Below, one piece after another: positions 8,930-17,650 of a stretch of DNA of 64,000 bases. This stretch comes from Methylococcaceae bacterium (GTDB taxonomy: Bacteria > Pseudomonadota > Gammaproteobacteria > Methylococcales > Methylococcaceae), in contig CADDYU010000001.1 of NCBI GenBank assembly GCA_902810705.1, positions 1 to 64,000 of the forward strand, read 5' to 3'. The translations under genes and the position numbers were made by a program. Position 1 is the stretch's first letter. The number at the start of each line of letters is the position of its first letter. The notes beneath the pieces are model-generated. The model was not told the origin of the DNA. It made no database searches and saw only the letters and a list, made by a program, of their open reading frames with translations.

Positions 8930-9871
8930 GTGACCCAGGCACTTTCCATTCGAGCCTTACGGAAGATCTACAAGAACGGTTTCGAGGCGCTGAGAGGCAT
9001 AGACCTCGATGTCCAGGCGGGGGATTTCTTCGCGCTCCTTGGGCCGAACGGGGCAGGTAAGTCCACGACCATCGGCATCATCAGCTCATTGGTGAACAAG
9101 ACCTCCGGCGTGGTCGAGGTGTTCGGCCACAGTCTGGACCGAGAGCGGGAAGCCGCCAAGCGGTGTATCGGCCTGGTGCCTCAAGAGATCAATTTCAACC
9201 AGTTCGAAACCGTCCTCAACATCGTCGTCAATCAGGCCGGGTTCTACGGCATCCGCCGCCGGGAAGCGCGGATTCGGGCCGAGGAATGCCTGCGCCAGCT
9301 GGCTCTGTGGGACAAGCGCAATACCGTCTCGCGCACCCTCTCCGGCGGCATGAAGCGGCGCTTGATGATCGCTCGGGCCTTGGCGCATTCGCCCCGGCTT
9401 TTGATCCTGGACGAGCCGACAGCCGGCGTGGACCTCGAAATTCGCCGTTCCATGTGGGACTTTCTCAGGAGAATCAATCGGGAAGGCACCACCATCATCC
9501 TGACCACCCACTATCTCGAGGAAGCGGAAAACCTCTGTCGTCATATCGCCATCATCAACCACGGGCGCATTGTCGAGCACAGCAGGATGGGCGACCTCTT
9601 GGCCCGGCTGCACACCAGCCGCTACATCTTGGAGATCGCGAATTCGGTGGATAGGGCGCCGGTGGTGGCCGGCTATCGGCTCGAGCGGCTGGACGAGCGC
9701 ACCTTGGCCGCCGAGGTGCCTGCGGAGCTGGGCATTCATCGGTTGTTCAAAGCCTTGGCCGAGCAGGGAATCGAGGTCATCGCCCTCCGCAATGCGGCCA
9801 ATCGCCTGGAGCAGCTGTTTGTTGATCTCGTGGAAAGCCAACGTCCCGTGCCGGTCCGAAAGTCCGCTTGA
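8930..9871 (+). CDS. ABC-2 exporter ATP-binding protein (YadG-like)
   Basis: 313 residues, GTG start at 8930. One nucleotide-binding domain: Walker A GPNGAGKST, Q-loop LVPQEINFN, signature LSGGMKRRLMIARAL, Walker B LLILDEPTAGVD and switch histidine TTHYLEEAENLC. A C-terminal regulatory extension of about 90 residues follows, as in YadG/CcmA-type exporters. It is followed 99 bp downstream by its membrane partner. The exported substrate is unknown. It is divergent from ppx, so the 157-bp gap carries both promoters; an imperfect palindrome (CCTTAA-CTT-TTAAGG) lies in it. Confidence 0.92.
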   Translation: MTQALSIRALRKIYKNGFEALRGIDLDVQAGDFFALLGPNGAGKSTTIGIISSLVNKTSGVVEVFGHSLDREREAAKRCIGLVPQEINFNQFETVLNIVVNQAGFYGIRRREARIRAEECLRQLALWDKRNTVSRTLSGGMKRRLMIARALAHSPRLLILDEPTAGVDLEIRRSMWDFLRRINREGTTIILTTHYLEEAENLCRHIAIINHGRIVEHSRMGDLLARLHTSRYILEIANSVDRAPVVAGYRLERLDERTLAAEVPAELGIHRLFKALAEQGIEVIALRNAANRLEQLFVDLVESQRPVPVRKSA

Positions 9872-9970
9872 TCCCACGAGCGCGCCCTGTGTCAGTGCTA
9901 GAGCGGCGTCGAGGCGTCGTGATCGGCGCGGCGGGCGGCTTTGTTTTCAATCCGTTGAACCGTTTTTTCC

Positions 9971-10735
9971 ATGCGCCACCTGATTCCCCTTCAAACCATA
10001 CTGTTCAAGGAAATCCATCGCTTCATCCGGATCTGGCCCCAGACGGTGCTGCCGGCGGCGATCACCACCTCTCTTTACTTCCTGATTTTCGGCGGCCTGA
10101 TCGGCCGCCAGATTGGGTCCATGGCCGGCATGCCTTACCTGGATTACATCGTGCCGGGCGTGGTGCTGATGTCGGTGATCACCAATGCCTACAGCAATGT
10201 GGTGTCCTCGTTCTATTCCACTAAATTCCAGCGTCATATCGAGGAGCTGCTGATCGCCCCGGTGCCGAACTGGGTGATCCTGGCCGGCTACGTGGGCGGC
10301 GGGATCGCCCGAGGCTTGGCGGTGGGCGTCGTGGTGGGAGGAATCGGTGTCCTGTTCACGCATGTTCACCCGTTCCATCCCTGGATAGTCGCCGCCATAT
10401 TGCTGCTCACCGCCACGTTGCTCTCCCTGGCGGGCTTTATCAACGCGATCTATGCCAACAGCTTCGACGATATCTCCATTGTTCCCAACTTCGTGCTGAC
10501 GCCTTTGGTCTATTTGGGAGGCGTGTTTTATTCGATCGATCTTTTGCCCGAATTCTGGCGTAAGATTTCGCTAGGCAATCCCATTCTTTACATGATCAAC
10601 GCTTTTCGCTACGGATTTCTCGGAATCTCCGACGTGAGGATTGACGTGGCGTTCGGGATCATCGGCGGGGCCATCCTGATGCTGCTGGTCTGGGCGCTGG
10701 TGCTGCTACGCCGGGGAACGGGATTGAAGAGCTAG
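9971..10735 (+). CDS. ABC-2 type transporter permease (YadH-like)
   Basis: 254 residues with six predicted hydrophobic segments. The ABC-2 signature region is visible near residues 165-190 (FDDISIVPNFVLTPLVYLGG), followed by FYSIDLLPEFWRKISLGNP. It forms an exporter with the ATPase encoded immediately upstream. YadH-type permeases are thought to export lipids, polysaccharide precursors or drugs; nothing here narrows this. It begins with ATG at 9971. Confidence 0.92.
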   Translation: MRHLIPLQTILFKEIHRFIRIWPQTVLPAAITTSLYFLIFGGLIGRQIGSMAGMPYLDYIVPGVVLMSVITNAYSNVVSSFYSTKFQRHIEELLIAPVPNWVILAGYVGGGIARGLAVGVVVGGIGVLFTHVHPFHPWIVAAILLLTATLLSLAGFINAIYANSFDDISIVPNFVLTPLVYLGGVFYSIDLLPEFWRKISLGNPILYMINAFRYGFLGISDVRIDVAFGIIGGAILMLLVWALVLLRRGTGLKS

Positions 10736-10873
10736 AGCCGGTTATGAACTTTTGGGAGAACGGTCGCGAGAATGGCGCTTTGTCGTGCCCGCTCGTCAGG
10801 ACGCCCCGCACTCCGAGCACGACCGGCGAGACGCGATTTCGGAATCGCTGGAACCTTAACCAGGAGCACCACC

Positions 10874-11926
10874 ATGAAAGCGCTTGTCTACCACGGGCCG
10901 GGTCAAAAAACCTGGGAAGAGAAACCCAAACCCCAACTGCTGGAGCCTACCGATGCCATCGTCCGAGTCCACAAGACCACCATCTGCGGAACCGATCTGC
11001 ATATTCTGAAAGGCGACGTGCCGACCGTCACACCCGGCCGAACCCTGGGGCACGAGGGTATCGGAATTGTGGACGAAGTCGGAAGCGCCGTCGCCAATTT
11101 TCGGCCGGGCGATAAAGCGCTCATTTCCTGCATCACCTCCTGCGGGCGTTGCGCCCCCTGCAAGGAGGGGATGTATTCCCACTGCATCAACGGCGGCTGG
11201 ATTCTGGGCAACCAAATCGATGGGACCCAGGCCGAGTACGTCCGGATTCCTTATGCCGACACCAGCCTCTATCATCTGCCCAAGGGCGTGGGCGAGGACG
11301 CGCTGGTCATGCTGAGCGACATTTTGCCGACCGGCTATGAGTGCGGCGTCCTGAAAGCCCAGATCCAGCCGGGCGACACCGTGGCGGTGGTCGGCTCGGG
11401 ACCGGTGGGGCTCGCGGCCTTGATCACCGCCCAGTTCTATGCCCCCGGCCAGCTTATCGTCCTGGATGTGGACGACAAGCGCCTTGAATTCGCCAGGAAA
11501 TTCGGCGCCACCCATACCGTGAACAGCGGAGACGGGGAGACCGCGGTGGCGAAAGTCATGGAGCTCACCGAGGGGGCCGGCGTCGATGCCGCCATCGAGG
11601 CGGTAGGCATACCGGCGACCTTCGAGCTGTGCCAGTCCATCATCGCTCCCGGGGGAACGATCGCCGTGCTGGGCGTGCACGGGAGCAGCGTGCCGTTGCA
11701 CCTGGAACGGCTCTGGGCCTTCAACATCGCCATCACAACCCGGCTGGTCGATACCGTTACCACCCCGCTGCTCCTCAAGACGGTCGTTTCCGGACGGCTC
11801 AAGCCGGAAGAATTGATCACCCATCGGTTCAGGCTGAACGACATCCTTCAGGCCTACGACACGTTCGCCAATGCCGGGCGGGAAGGGGCCTTGAAGGTGC
11901 TCATGACCCACGAGGCGGCGGGGTAA
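10874..11926 (+). CDS. Zinc-dependent medium-chain alcohol dehydrogenase
   Basis: 350 residues. Catalytic zinc ligands are visible in TTICGTD (Cys) and LGHEGIG (His-Glu). The structural zinc site is CGRCAPCKEGMYSHC, with all four cysteines. The Rossmann motif is VVGSGPVGLAA, followed by IVLDVDDKRLEFA; Asp at the end of the second strand favours NAD(H). The family oxidises primary/secondary alcohols or reduces aldehydes; a formaldehyde or short-chain alcohol role would fit a methanotroph but is inference. The start ATG at 10874 has AGGAG about 8 bp upstream; upstream codons in the same frame to 10772 have no such support. Confidence 0.9.
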   Translation: MKALVYHGPGQKTWEEKPKPQLLEPTDAIVRVHKTTICGTDLHILKGDVPTVTPGRTLGHEGIGIVDEVGSAVANFRPGDKALISCITSCGRCAPCKEGMYSHCINGGWILGNQIDGTQAEYVRIPYADTSLYHLPKGVGEDALVMLSDILPTGYECGVLKAQIQPGDTVAVVGSGPVGLAALITAQFYAPGQLIVLDVDDKRLEFARKFGATHTVNSGDGETAVAKVMELTEGAGVDAAIEAVGIPATFELCQSIIAPGGTIAVLGVHGSSVPLHLERLWAFNIAITTRLVDTVTTPLLLKTVVSGRLKPEELITHRFRLNDILQAYDTFANAGREGALKVLMTHEAAG

Positions 11927-12023
11927 GCACTGAAGATAGGAGGCGTGGCGAGGCTGATTGGTCGCATCGGCAGGCTTGAGAAGCGATCATTTGTCGCCTT
12001 CGTCTGGCTTATGACCGAGGGGT

Positions 12024-12048
12024 TCGCGGTGCCCGCGCGGCACCGCGA
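12024..12048. terminator. GC-rich perfect hairpin between converging genes
   Basis: A 10-bp perfect stem (TCGCGGTGCC / GGCACCGCGA) with a 5-nt loop, lying between the plus-strand dehydrogenase and the minus-strand DUF1269 gene. There is no T-run on either side, so it is not a textbook Rho-independent terminator. Position and symmetry suit a bidirectional terminator or a REP-like unit. Confidence 0.4.
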
Positions 12049-12202
12049 CATTAGGTATCGCCAAGAGCACCTTAAATATACCGGGATCAAACGTTGAATG
12101 GCCGGCGGAGTACTAAACCGCACCCATGAATTGGCAGCCGCTTGCCGCGACGCGGGAGCCGCCGAAGCCGCTCCCTGCGTTGGGCGAAAAAGACCCAACC
12201 GG

Positions 12203-12703
12203 TCAGGTCGCCGGTCTTTCAGCGGTGTTCAGAGCCGCCTGCAGCTTGGCTTCATCCTCGTGGGACAAGGAGGTTTGAATGATTTTGCCGCCGGTGCCCC
12301 GTAGCTCGTCGAGCACCTTGTCGGGCGTGACCTTCCGAACCAGAACGAATAACGCGGAGGTGCCCGGCTTGAAGGTCTCCGCGAGATTCTTCATGAAATC
12401 ATCATTGATGCCGACATCGGTCAGCGCGCCGGATATGGCGCCGGCGCCTGCCCCCACCGCCGCGCCCAAGAGCGGGTTGAGGAACAAAAGCCCAATCAAG
12501 GCACCCCAAAACCCTCCCGCGATCGCGCCCGCCTGGGTGAGCTTATAGACTTGATTCAGCTTGACCTTGCCGTCCGCGTCCCGGACGGCGACCACCGCGT
12601 CCTCCAGATCGATCAGGTAGTCCCGCTGCATCTTGAGTAGCTTGAGGCGGACTTCCTCGGCCTGGAAGGGATTGTCATAACCGATAACGATCAGCTCGCT
12701 CAT
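12203..12703 (-). CDS. DUF1269 glycine-zipper membrane protein
   Basis: 166 residues. The N-terminus MSELIVIGYDNPFQAEEV and the later LEDAVVAVRD are typical of DUF1269. A central hydrophobic glycine/alanine-rich stretch, about residues 65-95 (GGFWGALIGLLFLNPLLGAA), looks like a membrane-inserting glycine zipper. The C-terminal alpha/beta domain contains ALFVLVRKVTPDKVLDELR. Function is unknown; family members are often stress-associated. A strong ribosome binding site (AAAGGAG) precedes the ATG at 12703; the longer open frame to 12916 lacks support. Confidence 0.88.
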   Translation of the reverse strand: MSELIVIGYDNPFQAEEVRLKLLKMQRDYLIDLEDAVVAVRDADGKVKLNQVYKLTQAGAIAGGFWGALIGLLFLNPLLGAAVGAGAGAISGALTDVGINDDFMKNLAETFKPGTSALFVLVRKVTPDKVLDELRGTGGKIIQTSLSHEDEAKLQAALNTAERPAT

Positions 12704-12941
12704 ATAAAACTCCTTTTTCCTGAAACTAAGGAAGTGGACTCTGGGACTTGGGTTTATCCTCCTAAGGCAGGCAGGACACTTTCTGGCGGTGTATAAAAAA
12801 ACGTTCGTGAAATTGAGACAGACCCCAAGCGAGTCGGGTTCCGGCATTGAGCGCCGGCCACCGTCGCGGCGCTTTCCTTGAAAAGGACTGAAGGACCGGG
12901 CGGGTGAGGCGAGCAATCGGGCGAGCGCCTTCGACGAACCG

Positions 12942-13679
12942 CTACTTCGAGAGGAGGGTCAGCTCGTTCCGCGCGTCGTCGATGGTGACGCGGAAGCGTT
13001 GCAGAAAGCTCATGCCGAGGAGCTTGACGCCATGCAACGAGTCATCGGCGATGAAGCTCGCCTGCACGTCATGGGCGGTGACCGCGCCGACCCGGACCGA
13101 CCGCAAGATACCCGTCTTTACCGGGACCGTGCCATTGGCCGTCCGACTCATGCCGTCCCGCAGATCATCCGGGGCGAAGCCCAATTCCGGAATCAGCGAA
13201 GCGGGCAGAACCAAGGTCGATGCACCGGTGTCGACGATCAGCGGAAGAGTCTTGGCGACCGCGTTCGGCCCCGCAATGCTCGCTTGCACCTGGTGCTGCG
13301 CGCCAAGGCGAAGCGTTTCGACGTAAGCGCTACCGGCCGAGCCGTGGGATTCGGAGGCTTTCCGGCCAACGATCAGGACCTTTTCAAGGGCGCCGGGCCG
13401 TCCCTGAATAAGATAGTTATAGTCCCTCAACAGGCTTTTCAGCCGTTCCTCGGGAGTCCCCACAGCGGCTCCCGCCGATTCCGGGCCGATCCGGTCCAGC
13501 CCCTCGATGGCGAAGCCGGCTTGCGTCGCCAGCGCTTGAAGCTGGGTGCGCAAGGCGTCCGTTTCAGCACCTTGGAGCTCACGCCACGCTCCTCCCGTCG
13601 CAAGCAGCGTCGCCAATACCCAGGATAACGACCGCCGCGAAAAAGGCCGCCTGTTCAAATCTCGGCCGGGCGGCGCCAT
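12942..13679 (-). CDS. Retropepsin-like aspartyl protease, exported
   Basis: 245 residues. A basic N-terminus followed by a hydrophobic stretch (LSWVLATLLATGGAW) suggests a signal peptide or anchor. The C-terminal domain of about 120 residues carries the single aspartyl-protease motif IVDTGASTLVLP and the later hydrophobic-Gly motif GVKLLGMSFLQRF, as in bacterial TIGR02281-type retropepsins that work as dimers. Its start codon overlaps the glgA stop (TAATG), so translation is coupled to glycogen synthase. The region between anchor and protease (about residues 45-110) has no recognised domain. The substrate is unknown. Confidence 0.8.
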   Translation of the reverse strand: MAPPGRDLNRRPFSRRSLSWVLATLLATGGAWRELQGAETDALRTQLQALATQAGFAIEGLDRIGPESAGAAVGTPEERLKSLLRDYNYLIQGRPGALEKVLIVGRKASESHGSAGSAYVETLRLGAQHQVQASIAGPNAVAKTLPLIVDTGASTLVLPASLIPELGFAPDDLRDGMSRTANGTVPVKTGILRSVRVGAVTAHDVQASFIADDSLHGVKLLGMSFLQRFRVTIDDARNELTLLSK

Positions 13680-15841
13680 TATTTCGCCCGGATATAATCG
13701 TAGATGTTTAGATAATCCTGGCCCGGGTTCTTCCACGAGAAATCGCAGCGGATGCCGTTCTTCATGAGCTCGCGGAAGTGCTCGGGATAGTCGTAATAGC
13801 AGCTCAGGGCCCGGCCCAAGGCCGATTCCAGCCCGCTGTAGTCATAGTCCCGGAACACGTAGCCGTTGCGCTCGTGCAGGGGCTTGTGGGAATAGTCCTT
13901 GTCGAACACCGTATCCGCGAGGCCCCCGATTTCGCGGACGACGGGAACCGTGCCGTAGCGCAGGGCGATGAGCTGGGTCAGGCCGCACGGCTCGAAGCGG
14001 CTCGGGACCAGCATCAGGTCGGCGCCGGCGTAGATGAGGTGGGAGAGTTCCTCGTTGAAGCCGATTTCGATGTGGACATCCGGGTTGTCGTTCAGCTGAT
14101 GCTTGAGCCCCCAAAAGTAGTTGTTGATTTGTCCGTCGGGGCTCGAGCCCAGCAGGACGAACTGGCCGCGCCGGTACAGAGTGTAGAAGATGGCATGGCG
14201 AATCAGTTCCAGGCCCTTCTGCGGATCGAGCCGCCCGACGAAAGCGACGATCGGCTTTTCGTTGTCCGCGAGCATCAGCCGGTCGCGCAACGCTCTCTTG
14301 TTCTTGTACTTGTCCTCGAGATTGTCGAGCCCGTAGTGGTAGGGGATGTAACGGTCGATCTCGGGGTTCCAGACGTTGTAGTCGATGCCATTGACCACCC
14401 CGCCGTACTTGGCATGATGGATGTGCAAGGTGGGCTCGAGCCCGAATCCCTGGCCTTGGTCCTTGGCTTCGACCGCATGGCGCGGCGAGACCGTGGTGAC
14501 GAAGTTGGAGTAGACCACCCCGGCTTTCATCAGGTTGAGCGCGTGCGGGTTGAAATTGTCCCGCAGCCGGTCGTAGTGGAAGAAATACTCGGGCCGGTTG
14601 AGGCCGCTCGCGTAGAGAATCTGCGCTCCGGTGACCCCCTGATGCTTGAAGTTGTGAATGGTGTAGCACACCCTGGGATGGGTCATGCCGAGAAACTGAT
14701 AGATTTCGTACAGATATACCGGTACCAGGGCCGTTTGCCAGTCGTGGCAATGCAGGATGTCCGGATTTTTGCCTGATTTCCACAGGAACTCGATGGCGGC
14801 TCGGGAAAAAAAAGCATACCGCATCACATCGTCGCTGAAGCCATAGATGCCGCCGCGGTTGAAGAAGTTATCGCTGGAATGCGGCTCGATGAAAAAGCAC
14901 TTGCGGCCGTGGACGAAGCCGAAATAGACGGTGCAATGAATGGCGCCGTCGTACCAGGGAACCCAGAGATCGCTATAAACCTCGCTAAGGCCCCAAATAT
15001 GATCGTAGCGGAGACAGTCGTACTTGGGCAGGATGATTTCGACGTGGTTGCCCCGGATTTCCAGCTCGTTGCTCAAGCCGAACACCACGTCGGCCAAGCC
15101 GCCCACCTTCGCGACCGGAGCAAGTTCCGGGGTGATGTGCACGATGAACAGGGACGGAATCGACGACACGTAAGGCTGGACCTGAGCCTCGGGTTCCGGG
15201 CCTAGAGCCGGGGGCTGCTCGGGTTCTGGCTCCAGCGGGGGCGGCTCCGGTTCCGTAATGGGGGGCTCGGGCTCGATGGCCGGATAAGGGGCAAGCGCGG
15301 ATGCGTCCTCGGGCTCGGCCACCTCGACCGGCTCCCAGGCGGGTGCCGCCGCGGAGTCGGCCGGGGCGGGTTCGAGGATGGCCGCCGTTCCGGTGGAGGA
15401 GGGCGGAATTGGCTGGGCTTCCGAATTCGGTGCCGGCGCCGAGTCGGGGGTTTCAGCCTTGGAAGAAGGCTCAGGGCAAGGTGGCGGGGCGATCTCGGCG
15501 ATCGGACGTTCGTTTAACCCGGTATTCTGCGGATCCGGCTTGGGCTTGCCGGCGCCGGCTCCCGCCGCGGGCTCCTTCGAGGCTGCTGGTTTTTCCGCCG
15601 TGCCTGATTTCAGTTGACTATCGTAGGGCTGATTGGGGGTTTGCGCTGGTAGATCGCGCTTGTCGGGCGCGGGCTGCGGCTCCGGCGACTTTTCCGAAAG
15701 CGAGGGCTCGGCAGCGGCTTGGGGTTGGGCCGCGTTCGCCGAAGCTTTGGCGGCTTTGGATTCGGAAGTGGAAATTGCGGGCTTGGCGGAGGATTTCTTG
15801 ACCGCCGGCCGAGGTTCGTGAGGGGGATTTTTTTTTGCCAT
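13679..15841 (-). CDS. glgA: Glycogen (starch) synthase with long Pro/Ala/Glu-rich N-terminal extension
   Basis: 720 residues, about 225 longer than usual. The GT5 catalytic part starts near residue 226 with VHITPELAPVAKVGGLADV and includes LHCHDWQTALVP, NFKHQGVTGAQIL, AFVGRLDPQKGLELI and PSRFEPCGLTQLIALRYGT. It transfers glucose from ADP-glucose to alpha-1,4-glucan. The first 225 residues are low complexity: Lys/Ala/Ser-rich to about residue 60, then Pro/Glu/Ala-rich with EPEPP-type repeats, and no hydrophobic anchor. Codons 2-5 contain a run of nine A, a possible slippage site. A retropepsin gene is coupled downstream, and a second glgA lies at the right edge of the window. Confidence 0.93.
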   Translation of the reverse strand: MAKKNPPHEPRPAVKKSSAKPAISTSESKAAKASANAAQPQAAAEPSLSEKSPEPQPAPDKRDLPAQTPNQPYDSQLKSGTAEKPAASKEPAAGAGAGKPKPDPQNTGLNERPIAEIAPPPCPEPSSKAETPDSAPAPNSEAQPIPPSSTGTAAILEPAPADSAAAPAWEPVEVAEPEDASALAPYPAIEPEPPITEPEPPPLEPEPEQPPALGPEPEAQVQPYVSSIPSLFIVHITPELAPVAKVGGLADVVFGLSNELEIRGNHVEIILPKYDCLRYDHIWGLSEVYSDLWVPWYDGAIHCTVYFGFVHGRKCFFIEPHSSDNFFNRGGIYGFSDDVMRYAFFSRAAIEFLWKSGKNPDILHCHDWQTALVPVYLYEIYQFLGMTHPRVCYTIHNFKHQGVTGAQILYASGLNRPEYFFHYDRLRDNFNPHALNLMKAGVVYSNFVTTVSPRHAVEAKDQGQGFGLEPTLHIHHAKYGGVVNGIDYNVWNPEIDRYIPYHYGLDNLEDKYKNKRALRDRLMLADNEKPIVAFVGRLDPQKGLELIRHAIFYTLYRRGQFVLLGSSPDGQINNYFWGLKHQLNDNPDVHIEIGFNEELSHLIYAGADLMLVPSRFEPCGLTQLIALRYGTVPVVREIGGLADTVFDKDYSHKPLHERNGYVFRDYDYSGLESALGRALSCYYDYPEHFRELMKNGIRCDFSWKNPGQDYLNIYDYIRAK

Positions 15842-16169
15842 GAGATGAAATCCGTTACCTAGGTGCCGAAGATGCTAAGGTCTATGCCGCGGAATGAGGC
15901 TTGGTTCGGGGATAGGCTGAAAATCAGTCGAAATGTCGGCAAGAGTTCCTGCCGGTAATTCCTTAACGCTTCCGCCGGCCGTCAAAAATAATGGATTTCG
16001 GGACTTTGGCGGAACGTCCGAGGTTCAACTCCTCCAATCCGTCAGGCCGATCCATTAGCGCTTCTAGTTTAAGTCATCCTTTCATGCTAACAAATCTAGG
16101 GGCGGTATCGCGCTTGACGGGCGGAGGACTTGAAAAATCTTGCCCAGGGTGAGCGGACGCGAGGATTCC
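15842..16169. other. Intergenic region upstream of glgA
   Basis: About 330 bases between the GH13 gene and glgA, both on the minus strand. It should hold the glgA promoter. Only a weak 5-bp inverted repeat (CGGCA/TGCCG near 15940) was seen; no coding signal or riboswitch was recognised. Confidence 0.4.
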
Positions 16170-17435
16170 TCAAGGCGTGACGAGGACCCGCCCCATGCCG
16201 GGCCCCAGTTCGAACTCGAAGGGTGTCGGCAGATAATCCATGGGCCACTCCGGAGAAACGTCGATCAAGGGGGGCGGGCTTTGGACGAAACGGTACAGGT
16301 TCTCGGTCCGAAAGAGCTGACGGTTCCGGGCATCCTTGTTCAGGATCAAGAGGGCCTGGCCATGATTGCGGGTCGCCGCCTTCCACATCACCATGATCGC
16401 GGGATTGGAGTCGTGTCCCAGCACCTCGGTGATGCTCTCTTCCCGGAACACCGGGTATCTTTCTTTGATCTGATTGACCTGCTTGATGAATCCGGTGAGA
16501 TCGACGCCGGTGGTCTCCCAGTCGGTCGGCCGGGTCTCGACCACGTGCAGCGGCTTTTCGAAGCCGAACTCAAAACCGATGGGCATCATGACTCCGGCCG
16601 AGAAGAGGGCTGTGAAAAGATAGCGCTGCCTCACGGCGTCCACGTTCCGGTCGGTTTCGGCATAGAGCCGAGGCGTATCGTGGCTTTCGGGAAAGCTGAT
16701 GGAGGGCACGGTGTCCCGAGTGAGCTGGTATTGCTCCAGCAGCCAGGGGCCCTCGAAGTCCCACCATTTGGAGCTGTTGAAGATGAAATCGAACCCGGCG
16801 CGGGCGGTTTCCTTGATCTGGTCCGGACTGCAACCCAAAGTCTCGGCCGCGAACACGAGGTCGGGATGGGTCCGTCGAGTGTCCTCGATCAGCCGCTTCC
16901 AGAATGCGCCGGGAATTTGATAGGCCGCATCGCAACGCAGTCCCTTGAAACCTAAACCGACGAGATACTCGACAACTTTCCGGCAATGCTGGAAAAGCCC
17001 TTCGGGGTCGCGGGTGTTCAGATAATCGAACCGGGCTAGGTCACGCCAGACGACTTTTTCTCCATCATGCAGGCAGAACGGATGAGCGATGCGCCGCCCC
17101 TCTTTGGCGAACCACCCGGGGTGCTCCTTGAGCAGGGGCGAATCGTAGGCGCAATGATTGATGACCAGATCGACCATTAACCGAAGGCCGAGCTTTTCCG
17201 CCGTCTTCACCATTTCCCGGACTTGATCCTCCGGCGGCGCGGGCGAACGGGGCGCAATCAGCGCCGGATTGATTTGAAAATAGTCCTTGATCGAGTAAAG
17301 GCTTCCGGAACGGCCGGTCCTCTGGATGGGATTGACGAAAATCCAGTCGAACCCCATATCCGCCGCCCGCTCCAGATGGGGTGTCCACTGAGGCATGGGG
17401 CCGGCCAGCAAGGGGAATAGGTTGTAGATCTTCAT
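16170..17435 (-). CDS. GH13 alpha-amylase-family enzyme (GlgE/amylase-like)
   Basis: 421 residues, compact for the family. The four GH13 motifs are present: LMVDLVINH (region I), GLRCDAAYQ with the nucleophile Asp (region II), FAAETLG with the acid/base Glu (region III) and FPESHDTPR (region IV). N-terminal strands (MKIYNLFPLLAG) start the barrel directly, with no added carbohydrate-binding domain. The layout recalls maltosyltransferase GlgE-type or small amylase-type enzymes acting on alpha-1,4-glucans. The neighbouring glgA supports a role in storage-glucan metabolism. Whether it hydrolyses or transfers cannot be told. Confidence 0.85.
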   Translation of the reverse strand: MKIYNLFPLLAGPMPQWTPHLERAADMGFDWIFVNPIQRTGRSGSLYSIKDYFQINPALIAPRSPAPPEDQVREMVKTAEKLGLRLMVDLVINHCAYDSPLLKEHPGWFAKEGRRIAHPFCLHDGEKVVWRDLARFDYLNTRDPEGLFQHCRKVVEYLVGLGFKGLRCDAAYQIPGAFWKRLIEDTRRTHPDLVFAAETLGCSPDQIKETARAGFDFIFNSSKWWDFEGPWLLEQYQLTRDTVPSISFPESHDTPRLYAETDRNVDAVRQRYLFTALFSAGVMMPIGFEFGFEKPLHVVETRPTDWETTGVDLTGFIKQVNQIKERYPVFREESITEVLGHDSNPAIMVMWKAATRNHGQALLILNKDARNRQLFRTENLYRFVQSPPPLIDVSPEWPMDYLPTPFEFELGPGMGRVLVTP

Positions 17436-17650
17436 GATTTTTGGTTTGCGCCTTTGTTCGATTGGTCGAGATTCTGGTCGGATTTTAAAGGGACCCGCGC
17501 CGATATGTTGGCCATCCGAGCCAATGGACTGTTTCCAGGGAAAAAGTTTGAGGCTTTATGGATGCTGACGGGCGACGGGACGACTCGCCTCGGCGAATCG
17601 TCCAAGGGCAAGGTTCCGATGAGGCGGGATATCGAAAAGTTCGGAAAGAA

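Noticed and set aside
10856-11911. Minus-strand open frame of 351 codons
   Set aside because: It is antisense to the zinc alcohol dehydrogenase and its translation has the His/Gly/Arg-rich composition typical of a shadow frame.
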